From a bacterium (GTDB lineage: Bacteria; UBP7; UBA6624): DNA of 20,752 bases. Shown here piece after piece: positions 1 to 6,066 of the stretch. The stretch is taken from the NCBI GenBank assembly GCA_014384545.1, contig JACNFQ010000059.1, positions 1 to 20,752 of the forward strand, written 5' to 3'. Made by a program: the position numbers and the translations under genes. The notes under the pieces were generated by a model that was not told where the DNA came from, made no database searches, and saw only the letters and a program-made list of their open reading frames with translations. Numbering within the stretch: the first letter of the stretch is position 1; each line of letters starts with the position of its first letter.

Positions 1-921
1 TCCACAATCACGATAAGTGAACGCCAATTCCTTAAAGAGCTACCTACTCTATACCTTGATGCATGGACCCAAGTACGCGTTGTAGAGGCTCTGGCTCGGT
101 TGGGAGAAGGACAACAAGCAGGTGTCGTTTGGGACCAACTACTTCCTCGTCTTGAAAGAGGAATGCAGATCGTAGAGCGAGCACGAGGAACGCCTTGGGT
201 AGGAAATGACCCCAAAGTCCGAGCAGGCATTCGCATAGCAGACGCATTCACTACGCCTCTCTATGCCGAAGGACTGCCTGGGGAGATCCTCCTCAGTTTT
301 TCCTTGCCGCCAGAAATTATCGGTAAAGTATGGGTGGGGCTTTCTCCGGTGGGCGCAGAAGGAAAAAAAGGAACGATTCTTTATCCGGCACTTTACCCCC
401 TAGACGACAGAGGGAAACTCTTCTTTCCACAGATGCCACCTGGTGCGTATGCATTATCAATCGCTTACCGCGATGGTGGTTCTGGGAAACATCCCACCCT
501 CGTTGAGGGACCTCAAGAAGGAATCCAGGTTTGGTCAGGTGAGCGGACGACAAGAGAGTTTCGGATTGTGGATCAAGAACCCCTTGCCCTTCGTTGTTCG
601 GAAAGTGGTCTCGTTTGGGATGCCTACCCAGGGGCGATAACGTATCGTGTGGAATGGTGGTGGGGAGATGCCCCCATGAAGAAGAAAGGGGGGACTCTTA
701 CTCGTAAGGGGTGGGCGTCTGTCAAGGGTGCGTCGTTCTCTTTGGAGAATATAGAGGAACCCCTTGCCCTTTTTCGCGTCGTTCCTTTGAACGGGGAAGG
801 GGAGCCTTTGGCCAATCCCTTCCCTTTGCAATGGGAGGACCACTTCAGGGTATGGGCGGGGATGATGAAGGGAGATAAGGGGCTTTCTTGCAAAGATGAT
901 GGCGCCTTGCTTTTAGAGTAG
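1..921 (+). CDS. Hypothetical protein with beta-sandwich-like domains, 5' end missing
   Basis: The reading frame is open from the first base to a TAG stop, giving 306 visible residues; the true start lies upstream, and the internal TTG at 100 is not needed as a start. The first 75 residues look helical and charged. Next comes a beta-rich stretch with a PPGAYALSIAY motif (about residues 144-154) resembling transthyretin or carboxypeptidase-regulatory-like folds. A later segment (about residues 192-275) has the spacing of a fibronectin type III-like domain, with LVWDAYPGAITYRVEWWW as its core. No catalytic motif is visible. The secretion signal, if any, would be in the missing part. The gene ends 9 bp inside the convergent folK. 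I do not recognise a family; an extracellular or periplasmic binding role is inference only. Confidence 0.7.
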   Translation, partial: STITISERQFLKELPTLYLDAWTQVRVVEALARLGEGQQAGVVWDQLLPRLERGMQIVERARGTPWVGNDPKVRAGIRIADAFTTPLYAEGLPGEILLSFSLPPEIIGKVWVGLSPVGAEGKKGTILYPALYPLDDRGKLFFPQMPPGAYALSIAYRDGGSGKHPTLVEGPQEGIQVWSGERTTREFRIVDQEPLALRCSESGLVWDAYPGAITYRVEWWWGDAPMKKKGGTLTRKGWASVKGASFSLENIEEPLALFRVVPLNGEGEPLANPFPLQWEDHFRVWAGMMKGDKGLSCKDDGALLLE

Positions 922-1359
922 ACCCAGTATCGTGGGGTGGTGCCGGAGGCGGGAAGCGACCACTTTGAGGGATTCACCATCAGGCCCAAGGTTCTCTCCA
1001 ACTACATCTGCTAGGGGCAATACCGCATAGGGGCGACGAAGCCCGGGATGCTTTTCCCAAACTCCTTCCACCCAAACCAAATCAAGGTCCAATGTTCGTG
1101 GTGCGTCAGGTTCGTGGCTGGAAGGACGCCCTGCTTCGCTCTCCAAACCCTTCAATAGCGATCGCCACTCCCACTTGTTTAGGGGGGCTTTGGCTCGGAT
1201 TGCCCTATTTACGAAGTGAGGTCCCTCGCCCTCGGCTTTCGTTCGCCATCCCCTTCCCAAAGAGAGAATCTCTACGCGTTCAGCCAAAAGACGGGGACCT
1301 TCCTTAGCCCAATGGTCGGGGTTGATATTCGTCCCCAACAGAATCATCACCTCTGTCAT
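913..1359 (-). CDS. folK: 2-amino-4-hydroxy-6-hydroxymethyldihydropteridine pyrophosphokinase (HPPK)
   Basis: FolK transfers pyrophosphate from ATP to 6-hydroxymethyl-dihydropterin, the step before dihydropteroate synthase in cytosolic folate synthesis. The 148-residue length fits the single-domain family (about 140-170). The diagnostic signature APRTLDLDLV is at residues 86-95 and contains the two magnesium-binding aspartates, D91 and D93. The N-terminal LLGTNINP (7-14) matches the usual LGSNLG-type strand-turn, HFVN (48-51) the FxN pterin pocket, and HPGLRRPYAVLPLADV (104-119) the late conserved block. Its ATG overlaps the folB stop by 4 bp, so translation is probably coupled. It is the last gene of the folate block and overlaps the convergent gene at 1-921 by 9 bp, leaving no room for a separate intrinsic terminator. 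Confidence 0.93.
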   Translation of the reverse strand: MTEVMILLGTNINPDHWAKEGPRLLAERVEILSLGRGWRTKAEGEGPHFVNRAIRAKAPLNKWEWRSLLKGLESEAGRPSSHEPDAPRTLDLDLVWVEGVWEKHPGLRRPYAVLPLADVVGENLGPDGESLKVVASRLRHHPTILGLL

Positions 1360-1709
1360 TTCTGGCGGACGATTTCTACGGCTACAGATTCCGCATGGCG
1401 TAGAGCACCAGACTTTGTGATGCGCACAGTGGTGGCTAGGGCTCGGTCAAATGAGAGTATCTTTCTGGCAATCAGGCTGGCTAACCGTTCTATCGTATAA
1501 ACCTCAGGCTCATCAGCCAAAGAGAGGAGGGACTTGTTGACGGTGCGGTAGTTCAGCGTATCCTCCATTAGGTCCGTTTCACCTACCCTTGAAAGGTCCA
1601 CTTCAATCCTGTAATCCACCAAGACATCTTGAGGAGATTCTCTCTCCCACTCCTCAATGCCAAGCACCATGTTCAGGACCAAACCCTTGACAAGGATAGC
1701 GTCGTTCAT
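1356..1709 (-). CDS. folB: Dihydroneopterin aldolase
   Basis: FolB converts 7,8-dihydroneopterin to 6-hydroxymethyl-7,8-dihydropterin and glycolaldehyde, supplying the FolK substrate. The 117-residue length is typical. Visible family motifs are GIEEWERE (17-24), DTLNYRTV (50-57, with the active-site Tyr54), the ERLASLIA helix (74-81, with the pterin-binding Glu74) and a conserved Lys99 in RITKSGAL. It overlaps folK by 4 bp downstream and the SDR gene by 4 bp upstream (stop/start ATGA arrangement), so the three are one translationally coupled unit. FolX (epimerase) is a related alternative, but the adjacent folK argues for aldolase. Confidence 0.92.
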   Translation of the reverse strand: MNDAILVKGLVLNMVLGIEEWERESPQDVLVDYRIEVDLSRVGETDLMEDTLNYRTVNKSLLSLADEPEVYTIERLASLIARKILSFDRALATTVRITKSGALRHAESVAVEIVRQK

Positions 1710-2410
1710 TGGGGTAGCCTACATGCAATGGAGAGGGGGCTCTTCTTCTGTCCAGACGCCAGTGCAATCACACCCTCTCCCACTGCCCTTGGGGTTCCTG
1801 CTACCCCCCCCGGAGCAAGTGAAACAGCTTTCTCAAAAGAGCATGTGGGTCCTTTTTCTGGGGGGAGGATTGGCCCCAACGCCACGATACCGGTCCTTAC
1901 TAGGGGGGTGTGTGCGTTCTGAACACCCTTCAACAAAGAGACCAAAGCGGATTCGTAGGCGGTATAGACCAAATTCTCTTTGCCTGGGGAAAATGCTCGG
2001 TAGTCCACCAATCCAATGACGACACCCTCTCTATCTTTAGGGAGGAGATTTACGAACGAACGCGTCAAGAGGAAGGGAGCTCGAAAGTTTACCTTGGCAG
2101 TCTCTCCCAAATCTACCTGTGAAAGATCTAATCCCCCTTGGTGGAAGACACTTGCGTTGTGGATGAGGAGTTGGACGGGACCCATCTTCCTATCTACCCT
2201 TGCCAAGAGAAGTTCGGCATCGCGCCCTAAGGATAAATCAGAAGACAAAGCCCACCCTTTTGTCTCTTGAGCCAACGCCTTTGCCTCCCTTCCATGGCTG
2301 CGATAATGAATCGCTACGCGCATTCCTGCCCTCGCCAAACACCGAACGATTTCGGCACCGATTCGGCGGGACGCTCCTGTTACTAGAGCGGTTTTTCCTT
2401 CAAGGTCCAT
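1706..2410 (-). CDS. Pteridine-reductase-like short-chain dehydrogenase (FolM/PTR1 type) lacking the catalytic lysine
   Basis: This 234-residue SDR has the NADPH-binding TGASRRIG loop (11-18, the arginine-containing TGxxxRxG form typical of PTR1 and FolM), HYRS (35-38), SDLS (57-60) and HNAS (84-87). The LGPILPPEKG segment (178-187) resembles bacterial pteridine reductases. In PTR1 the active site is Asp, Tyr and Lys; here Asp136 and Tyr149 align, but the Tyr+4 position is Glu153 (codon GAA at 1954-1952) instead of Lys. The usual C-terminal DGG is also absent. I start at ATG 2410, just before the first strand; an in-frame start at 2473 would overlap the upstream gene. Position ahead of folB and folK suggests reduction of pterin or dihydrofolate, but activity is doubtful without the lysine. 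Confidence 0.85.
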   Translation of the reverse strand: MDLEGKTALVTGASRRIGAEIVRCLARAGMRVAIHYRSHGREAKALAQETKGWALSSDLSLGRDAELLLARVDRKMGPVQLLIHNASVFHQGGLDLSQVDLGETAKVNFRAPFLLTRSFVNLLPKDREGVVIGLVDYRAFSPGKENLVYTAYESALVSLLKGVQNAHTPLVRTGIVALGPILPPEKGPTCSFEKAVSLAPGGVAGTPRAVGEGVIALASGQKKSPLSIACRLPQ

Positions 2411-2426
2411 TTTGGGATACCCGCTC

Positions 2427-2714
2427 TTAGGAGACCTTTCGAGACTTGAAGAAAGCAAAACCGATAACGACATAAGACCAAAAGAGAAGATCCAGAAGAA
2501 GGGCAGGCCACGAAAAAGTTGACCCTAGATAATCAGGTTCACCCCCGCGTACTTCAAGGAAGTGCCAAGGCCAACCGTACCCCCATTCAGGAAGGGAAGG
2601 ACTCAAAATCGCGACAAGGAATGTCACAACGATGAGGCATATGATTCCCCAATAAAGTGAGGGTAGAAAGCTCTTCAAAGAGAGTGAAAAAAGGTATCGG
2701 GAAAAAGAAGTCAT
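2427..2714 (-). CDS. Small two-helix membrane protein
   Basis: The 95-residue product has two clear hydrophobic segments, about residues 20-39 and 69-88. They are separated by an aromatic and glycine-rich loop (WGYGWPWHFLEV) and followed by a short basic tail (KSRKVS). This layout, with the LLLDLLFW motif opening the second helix, resembles small uncharacterised bacterial membrane proteins; I know no function for them. The gene ends 16 bp before the SDR start and would head the folate transcript. No convincing Shine-Dalgarno sequence precedes the ATG at 2714. It sits at the edge of the 300-bp gap, so the promoter of the folate block should lie there. Confidence 0.75.
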   Translation of the reverse strand: MTSFSRYLFSLSLKSFLPSLYWGIICLIVVTFLVAILSPSLPEWGYGWPWHFLEVRGGEPDYLGSTFSWPALLLDLLFWSYVVIGFAFFKSRKVS

Positions 2715-3017
2715 CGGCTAAAGGGGAAGTCTACCCTTGCCCCCCTGTCATGGAGGCACGGTGATTCAACGTTCTACTCAAATGGACAGACGCCCCTTAG
2801 CATCGGTATCATGAGAGACGTACTCTTTTTGAACGTTGGAGAACGCCAAGAAGCCAAGACCCCTCATTCATAGTACATTGCACTTTAGTCTTATGAATAA
2901 TCAAGAAAGCTTATCAACTCTAAGAATGCCGCCCCGTTTCTTTTGACAGGTAAAGAACTCTGATTTGAAACCAAAATGGGAGGGGGAGTGTTGGTGCAAA
3001 GCGCCCCATTGACGGAT
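2715..3017. other. Intergenic gap with two short inverted repeats
   Basis: About 300 bp lie between the 3' end of tRNA-Ser(GCU) and the start of the small membrane protein. I see no credible gene; the longest readable stretches are short and partly formed by tRNA sequence. Two inverted repeats stand out: CAACGTTC at 2767-2774 with GAACGTTG at 2831-2838, and ATTCATA at 2866-2872 with TATGAAT at 2892-2898. The region must hold the end of the tRNA transcript and the promoter of the folate block, both on the minus strand, but I found no classical T-tract terminator or good -35/-10 pair. Confidence 0.5.
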
Positions 3018-3110
3018 TGGCGGAGAGAGAGGGATTCGAACCCTCGAAGCGGGTCATCCCCGCTTACTCGCTTAGCAGGCGAGCCCGTTCGTCCACTCCG
3101 GCATCTCTCC
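3018..3110 (-). tRNA. tRNA-Ser (anticodon GCU), CCA encoded
   Basis: Read on the minus strand, the 93-nt gene folds as a class II tRNA. The acceptor GGAGAGA pairs with TCTCTCC, the discriminator is G and CCA is encoded (3020-3018). The anticodon stem CTCGC/GCGAG encloses the loop CTGCTAA with anticodon GCT, reading AGC/AGU serine codons. The long variable arm pairs AAGCGGG with CCCGCTT. The T arm is GAGGG, TTCGAAT, CCCTC. It begins 19 bp after the FMN reductase stop, so it may be co-transcribed with that operon, although a -10-like TAGAAT sits just upstream. Confidence 0.96.
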
Positions 3111-3126
3111 ACTCTTAACTGAGGGG

Positions 3127-3153
3127 ATTCTACGCTTTGGGTTTGTGGCTCAA
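3127..3153 (-). promoter_or_regulatory. Possible weak promoter for tRNA-Ser(GCU)
   Basis: On the minus strand, TAGAAT (3132-3127) lies 16 nt before the mature tRNA 5' end, and its first three bases are the TAG stop of the FMN reductase gene. A TTGAGC (3153-3148) precedes it, but with only 15 bp spacing. The match is partial and could be chance. Confidence 0.3.
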
Positions 3154-3690
3154 TCGCCGCACAAAGGGGACAAACTCCTGAACAAATCCCTTCACTCTTT
3201 CAGGGATGGGAGGTAAGAGGCCCTCTGCCCTTTCCCCTTCTTCGCTCCAATCTTCGTTAGCAGCAAAGACGACCCGAGGGAAGGGAATGCCCCGAACTTC
3301 AAACATCAGGATTTTCTGGAGATCTTCTACAGCCATATATGAAAGACTACCCCCACTCGCACAGATAATCCCGAAAGGTTTTTCAGTCATCCCTCCACAA
3401 CAGATATCTAAGAAGTTCTTCAAAACACCACTGACCGAGTAGCAGTAAACTGCCATCCCAAAAACGAGAGCGTCGGCTTGACCAACTTGTTCAGATAACC
3501 GCTTTGCGTTCTCTCCGTACGCTTCTACTGGGTGGCGCCCATCACAAAAAGGTAATGGAATATCCAAGAGGTCTGCGTGGTCTGTTTCTACCCCATCTAT
3601 TCTCTTCAATCCACTTCCAACCATCTGGAGAATGGCACGGCTACGGCTTTCGGGGTGAAGAGAGGTTGATACAGTCAGGATGCGTGTCAT
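3130..3690 (-). CDS. NAD(P)H-dependent FMN reductase family flavoprotein (flavodoxin-like fold)
   Basis: The 186-residue protein has the features of the NADPH-dependent FMN reductase family (SsuE/ArsH/chromate-reductase group). These are a first strand leading into the phosphate-binding loop STSLHPESRSR (8-18), a DLLDIPLP segment (40-47), and VFGMAVYCYSVSGVLKNFLD (76-95), matching the usual P-x-Y-x-x-S...LKNxxD flavin-contact block. A GGS turn (113-115) follows. It would bind FMN in the cytosol and pass electrons from NAD(P)H to a quinone, metal or protein partner. Its ATG overlaps the ferredoxin stop by 4 bp, so a ferredoxin partner is the obvious inference. The substrate cannot be told from sequence. 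Confidence 0.85.
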   Translation of the reverse strand: MTRILTVSTSLHPESRSRAILQMVGSGLKRIDGVETDHADLLDIPLPFCDGRHPVEAYGENAKRLSEQVGQADALVFGMAVYCYSVSGVLKNFLDICCGGMTEKPFGIICASGGSLSYMAVEDLQKILMFEVRGIPFPRVVFAANEDWSEEGERAEGLLPPIPERVKGFVQEFVPFVRRLSHKPKA

Positions 3691-3983
3691 ATGAAGACCT
3701 CCACCACAATCTCCCCTTGACCGATAACTTTACATTGGCAAGTAAGCCTATAACCTGGTTCTATGCCTTTCTTCTTGAATTGCTGATCTTCTGTGTCTGA
3801 AAAAGGAGAGAGTAAGTTCTCTCCTTCCAGTATGCGTCCCCTACAGGTAGTGCACTTCCCATTAAAAGCGCAGTTGTGTTGAATGTCCACATCCGCTTCA
3901 ACCCCCGCCTCGGCTAAGGATACCCCCAAACCGACCTCCACCTCAGTTTGCCCATCTTCTGTAATATATAGAACTTTGGTCAT
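3687..3983 (-). CDS. [2Fe-2S] ferredoxin
   Basis: This 98-residue protein carries the plant/adrenodoxin-type cluster-binding pattern: HNCAFNGKCTTCRGRI places Cys38, Cys44 and Cys47 (C-x5-C-x2-C), and GYRLTCQC provides the fourth ligand, Cys82, plus an extra Cys84. It should be a soluble one-electron carrier. Its 3' end overlaps the FMN reductase start by 4 bp, pointing to coupled expression and a shared redox job. No good Shine-Dalgarno is visible; instead TAGAAT (3995-3990) lies only 6 nt before the ATG, hinting at a very short leader. Divergence from housekeeping Isc ferredoxin suggests a dedicated role. Confidence 0.9.
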   Translation of the reverse strand: MTKVLYITEDGQTEVEVGLGVSLAEAGVEADVDIQHNCAFNGKCTTCRGRILEGENLLSPFSDTEDQQFKKKGIEPGYRLTCQCKVIGQGEIVVEVFI

Positions 3984-4143
3984 GGTTGGATTCTAAAGAA
4001 CAAACACCCATTTGAATGTGAGGTGCAACTAGGTGTGGAGAAGGATAGGCAAGAAATGACTCCGATAGGACCAAGAGTATTCGGAAGACCACAAAACTGC
4101 CCAGCCTCTTTGATAAGAGGATAAGGCGCAAAGCTAGAAACAA
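3943..4143 (-). CDS. Doubtful small hydrophobic reading frame
   Basis: The gap between tRNA-Ser(GGA) and the ferredoxin contains a minus-strand frame, open from 4200, whose conceptual product begins as a plausible membrane helix (the CILVIFGCVGYALGLFLALR stretch). The only usable start is a TTG at 4143, which cuts that helix in two, and the frame runs 41 bp into the ferredoxin gene. It may be a decayed gene, a gene with an unusual start, or chance. A 68-residue frame from ATG 4186 in another phase looks less protein-like. Confidence 0.18.
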   Translation of the reverse strand: MFLALRLILLSKRLGSFVVFRILLVLSESFLAYPSPHLVAPHIQMGVCSLESNHDQSSIYYRRWAN

Positions 4144-4206
4144 CCCAAGGGCATAACCAACACACCCAAAGATAACGAGGATGCACGCTTCGGGATGATG
4201 TTAGAG

Positions 4207-4230
4207 TCTGTCTGCGCTGCGCTTGACAGA
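4207..4230 (-). terminator. Stem-loop just downstream of tRNA-Ser(GGA)
   Basis: Eleven bases after the tRNA 3' end (minus strand), TCTGTC (4230-4225) can pair with GACAGA (4212-4207) around a 12-nt loop. No T-tract follows, so it is not a classical intrinsic terminator; it may be a processing or pausing element, or chance. Confidence 0.25.
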
Positions 4231-4240
4231 AGTCTCACCT

Positions 4241-4330
4241 CGGAGGGTGAGGGATTCGAACCCTCGAGACAGGTTATCCCCGCCTACACGATTTCCAATC
4301 GTGCCCGTTCGTCCACTCCGGCAACCCTCC
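4241..4330 (-). tRNA. tRNA-Ser (anticodon GGA), CCA not encoded
   Basis: On the minus strand the 90-nt gene has the acceptor GGAGGGT paired with ACCCTCC and discriminator G. The anticodon stem CACGA/TCGTG encloses TTGGAAA, giving anticodon GGA (UCC/UCU codons). The long variable arm pairs GGCGGG with CCTGTC using two G-U pairs. The T arm, GAGGG, TTCGAAT, CCCTC, is identical to that of tRNA-Ser(GCU) at 3018-3110, and the D-arm region is shared too. After the discriminator the sequence reads AGG, so CCA must be added by a nucleotidyltransferase, unlike its neighbour. Confidence 0.96.
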
Positions 4331-4342
4331 TATAGGGGGACG

Positions 4343-4348
4343 ATTCTA
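4343..4348 (-). promoter_or_regulatory. -10-like hexamer upstream of tRNA-Ser(GGA)
   Basis: TAGAAT on the minus strand lies 12 nt before the mature tRNA 5' end, the right place for a Pribnow box in the short gap after the YqgE gene. No good -35 is seen at 16-18 bp. Confidence 0.35.
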
Positions 4349-4355
4349 GTGGGGA

Positions 4356-4865
4356 TTAGTTCTGTTTGCTGTCTCCAGATAAGCTCTTGACCCAAGCAAA
4401 CTCGGCTGAAGTTTCAGAAACCAATCGTGCCCACAACGATTCGGGCGTACAATCAAAAACTAGGGTCGGAGTTGCAGGAACGACGATCCACACATCCTCT
4501 ACCAGCTCTCTCTCTAACTGACCTGGATCCCACCCAGAATATCCAAGAAAAAGGCGGTTCTTACCTGCACCTGCCACCTGTTCGCCGTTTCCCCAATGGA
4601 CCCCCTCCAATACTTTGCGAGTCTCGTTCCCTTCTTGGGTCGAAACGCCCCAGATACTCTCCGAATCAACAGGTCCCCCATGGAAAACGAAAGGAGGTTT
4701 TACTCCTTCTTCATTTACGAGAAGTTCATAAGGTTTGTTGAGCACCAATCCAAAAGCCCCATCCTCACCATGTTCTACCAAGAGAACCACCGATCCAGCA
4801 AAATGGGGGTCGCTCATTCTAGGATGAGCCAACAACAGGTCTCCTTGGGTTGCCAGTTGGTTCAT
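4356..4865 (-). CDS. UPF0301 (YqgE/AlgH) family protein
   Basis: The 169-residue protein shows the family hallmarks: LLAHPRMSDPHFAGSVVLL (11-29) at the N-terminus, EHGEDGAFGLVLNKP ending at residue 45, FHGGPV, and the late block FLGYSGWDPGQLERE followed by WIVVPATP. The function of YqgE/AlgH proteins is not settled; AlgH was named as an alginate regulator in Pseudomonas. I prefer ATG 4865 because the residues after it align with family N-termini; a GTG at 4874 in frame is an alternative. It is last in the run lpxC, small membrane protein, purE, DUF151 and this gene, beginning about 26 bp after the DUF151 stop. Confidence 0.9.
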   Translation of the reverse strand: MNQLATQGDLLLAHPRMSDPHFAGSVVLLVEHGEDGAFGLVLNKPYELLVNEEGVKPPFVFHGGPVDSESIWGVSTQEGNETRKVLEGVHWGNGEQVAGAGKNRLFLGYSGWDPGQLERELVEDVWIVVPATPTLVFDCTPESLWARLVSETSAEFAWVKSLSGDSKQN

Positions 4866-4891
4866 TCCTTCCACCCGACAAGGAGAACCAT

Positions 4892-5446
4892 CTACGCCTC
4901 TTCTAACTCATCCAAATCCAACTGACTCATCCCTTCAAGTGCCTCCTTGAAGGCCCGCTCCTCATCTTCTGCACCACTTTTCTCTGGTTCATCTATCATC
5001 ACAGCTTGAAATTCTTCGCGGGGTCTCTTTGACTCCTCAAAAACGGCATGCTCTACAAAGATAGGGGCATGGGTTCTAAGGGCTAGTGCAACGCCATCAC
5101 TCGTCCGACAGTCTAAGACGACCGTTCTCTCTTCAGCGGCAATCACAAGCTTTGCGTGGTACGTTCCTTTCTTGATTTTATCTACAAAGACTTCTTGGAC
5201 CTCCAGTTGACCCACTTCTAATAGATTGACAAGAAGGTCATAAGGCGTGGGACGATCAGAGAATTGTTGGGGCATTCCCTCATGGGCATCACGAATCGCT
5301 TTCCCTTCGCCGTTTCCAATGAGAACGGGAAGGACAAAACCAGGGTCTCTTGGAGATTCTAAAATAAGGAGAGTTGAATCGGGAACAGGGGGCAGACCAG
5401 AAATGAGAGCGGCAATCCGCAAAGGCAACCGATCGGATTTAGCCAT
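4892..5446 (-). CDS. Bifunctional nuclease family protein (DUF151)
   Basis: The 184-residue protein matches the bifunctional nuclease (BFN, DUF151) family. It has LPVLIGNGEGKAI (39-51), RPTPYDLLVNLLE (65-77) and the signature LDCRTSDGVALALR (111-124) followed by APIFV. Plant members were reported to cleave RNA and DNA; bacterial members are mostly uncharacterised, with a structure known from Thermotoga. A highly acidic tail (about 145-184, rich in Glu and Asp) follows the core and is probably disordered. It overlaps purE by 8 bp, so expression is likely tied to it. Confidence 0.9.
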   Translation of the reverse strand: MAKSDRLPLRIAALISGLPPVPDSTLLILESPRDPGFVLPVLIGNGEGKAIRDAHEGMPQQFSDRPTPYDLLVNLLEVGQLEVQEVFVDKIKKGTYHAKLVIAAEERTVVLDCRTSDGVALALRTHAPIFVEHAVFEESKRPREEFQAVMIDEPEKSGAEDEERAFKEALEGMSQLDLDELEEA

Positions 5447-5885
5447 ATTTCTCTTGTCCCGCTTTTCGATGCTCTTGGAGAGTCGCTGCTACATGGGGGT
5501 CGGTAATAGCGAGTATCTGCGCTGCCAAGAGAACGCCGTTACGGGCGTTTCCAATCCCTACAACCCCAACAGGAATCCCGGGGGGCATTTGAACCATGGA
5601 AAGGAGTGCATCCTCTCCTTGTAAGGGTCCAGCAGGGACGGGGACGCCCAACACGGGAACGATTGTGTGGGCTGCCATCGCACCACAAAGATGAGCTGCT
5701 AACCCCGCAAATCCCACCCACGCTTTGATTTGGGGGCTTTTCTCAATCACTTCTCGAAGGCGGTCGGGTGTGCGGTGGGCAGAGAGAGTCCACATCTTGT
5801 GTGGAATCCCCAACTCCTCTAACAAATCCAATCCCTTTTGGGCGACCGGGAGGTCGGATGGCGAACCGAGAATGATTCCAATCAT
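5439..5885 (-). CDS. purE: N5-carboxyaminoimidazole ribonucleotide mutase
   Basis: PurE (class I) interconverts N5-CAIR and CAIR in de novo purine synthesis. All signature blocks are present: GSPSD (7-11) for phosphate binding, SAHRTP (35-40), GFAGLAAHLCG (58-68), the PVLGVPVPAGPLQGEDALLS run (77-96), VQMPPGIPV (98-106) and GIGNARNGVLLAAQIL (110-125). The 148-residue length is slightly short because the C-terminus ends soon after the last helix. The start is preceded by GGGAGAAAGAGAG, a good purine-rich ribosome-binding site, and overlaps the stop of the small membrane protein gene by 4 bp. No purK is adjacent. Confidence 0.96.
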   Translation of the reverse strand: MIGIILGSPSDLPVAQKGLDLLEELGIPHKMWTLSAHRTPDRLREVIEKSPQIKAWVGFAGLAAHLCGAMAAHTIVPVLGVPVPAGPLQGEDALLSMVQMPPGIPVGVVGIGNARNGVLLAAQILAITDPHVAATLQEHRKAGQEKYG

Positions 5886-6055
5886 CTCTCTTTCTCCCTA
5901 TTTCCACTTCTTGCGAGGATTTCCTCAATCTCGTGACGAATCGCGCCTTTAGATTTTAGTGTGTATGTGGTTCGGGGTCGTAACGATTTTACGACTACAA
6001 AGAGAATCACCACAACCACAAAAAGGGCAATCGTAGGTGCTAAGAGTTGCTCCAT
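5882..6055 (-). CDS. 57-aa single-pass membrane protein
   Basis: The short frame between lpxC and purE encodes one strongly hydrophobic helix (about residues 8-23, rich in Val) near the N-terminus and a basic, then charged, cytoplasmic tail with a predicted helix (HEIEEILARSGNREKER). I start at ATG 6055, 11 bp after the lpxC stop; an upstream in-frame start would overlap lpxC and adds non-membrane sequence. It overlaps purE by 4 bp. TAGAAT (6069-6064) precedes the ATG by 8 nt and contains the lpxC stop codon. No family is recognised; its placement suggests a coupled envelope or assembly role, but that is a guess. Confidence 0.65.
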   Translation of the reverse strand: MEQLLAPTIALFVVVVILFVVVKSLRPRTTYTLKSKGAIRHEIEEILARSGNREKER

Positions 6056-6066
6056 AGAAGAAGATT

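Noticed and set aside
624-1001. 125-residue minus-strand open frame
   Set aside because: It is antisense to the beta-domain gene at 1-921 and overlaps the end of folK; the composition is that of a shadow frame.
2812-2874. 20-codon plus-strand frame starting ATG 2812 in the large gap
   Set aside because: Too short, no ribosome-binding site and no recognisable features.
2891-3112. 73-residue minus-strand open frame
   Set aside because: Most of it is the translated tRNA-Ser(GCU) sequence, so it is not a protein gene.
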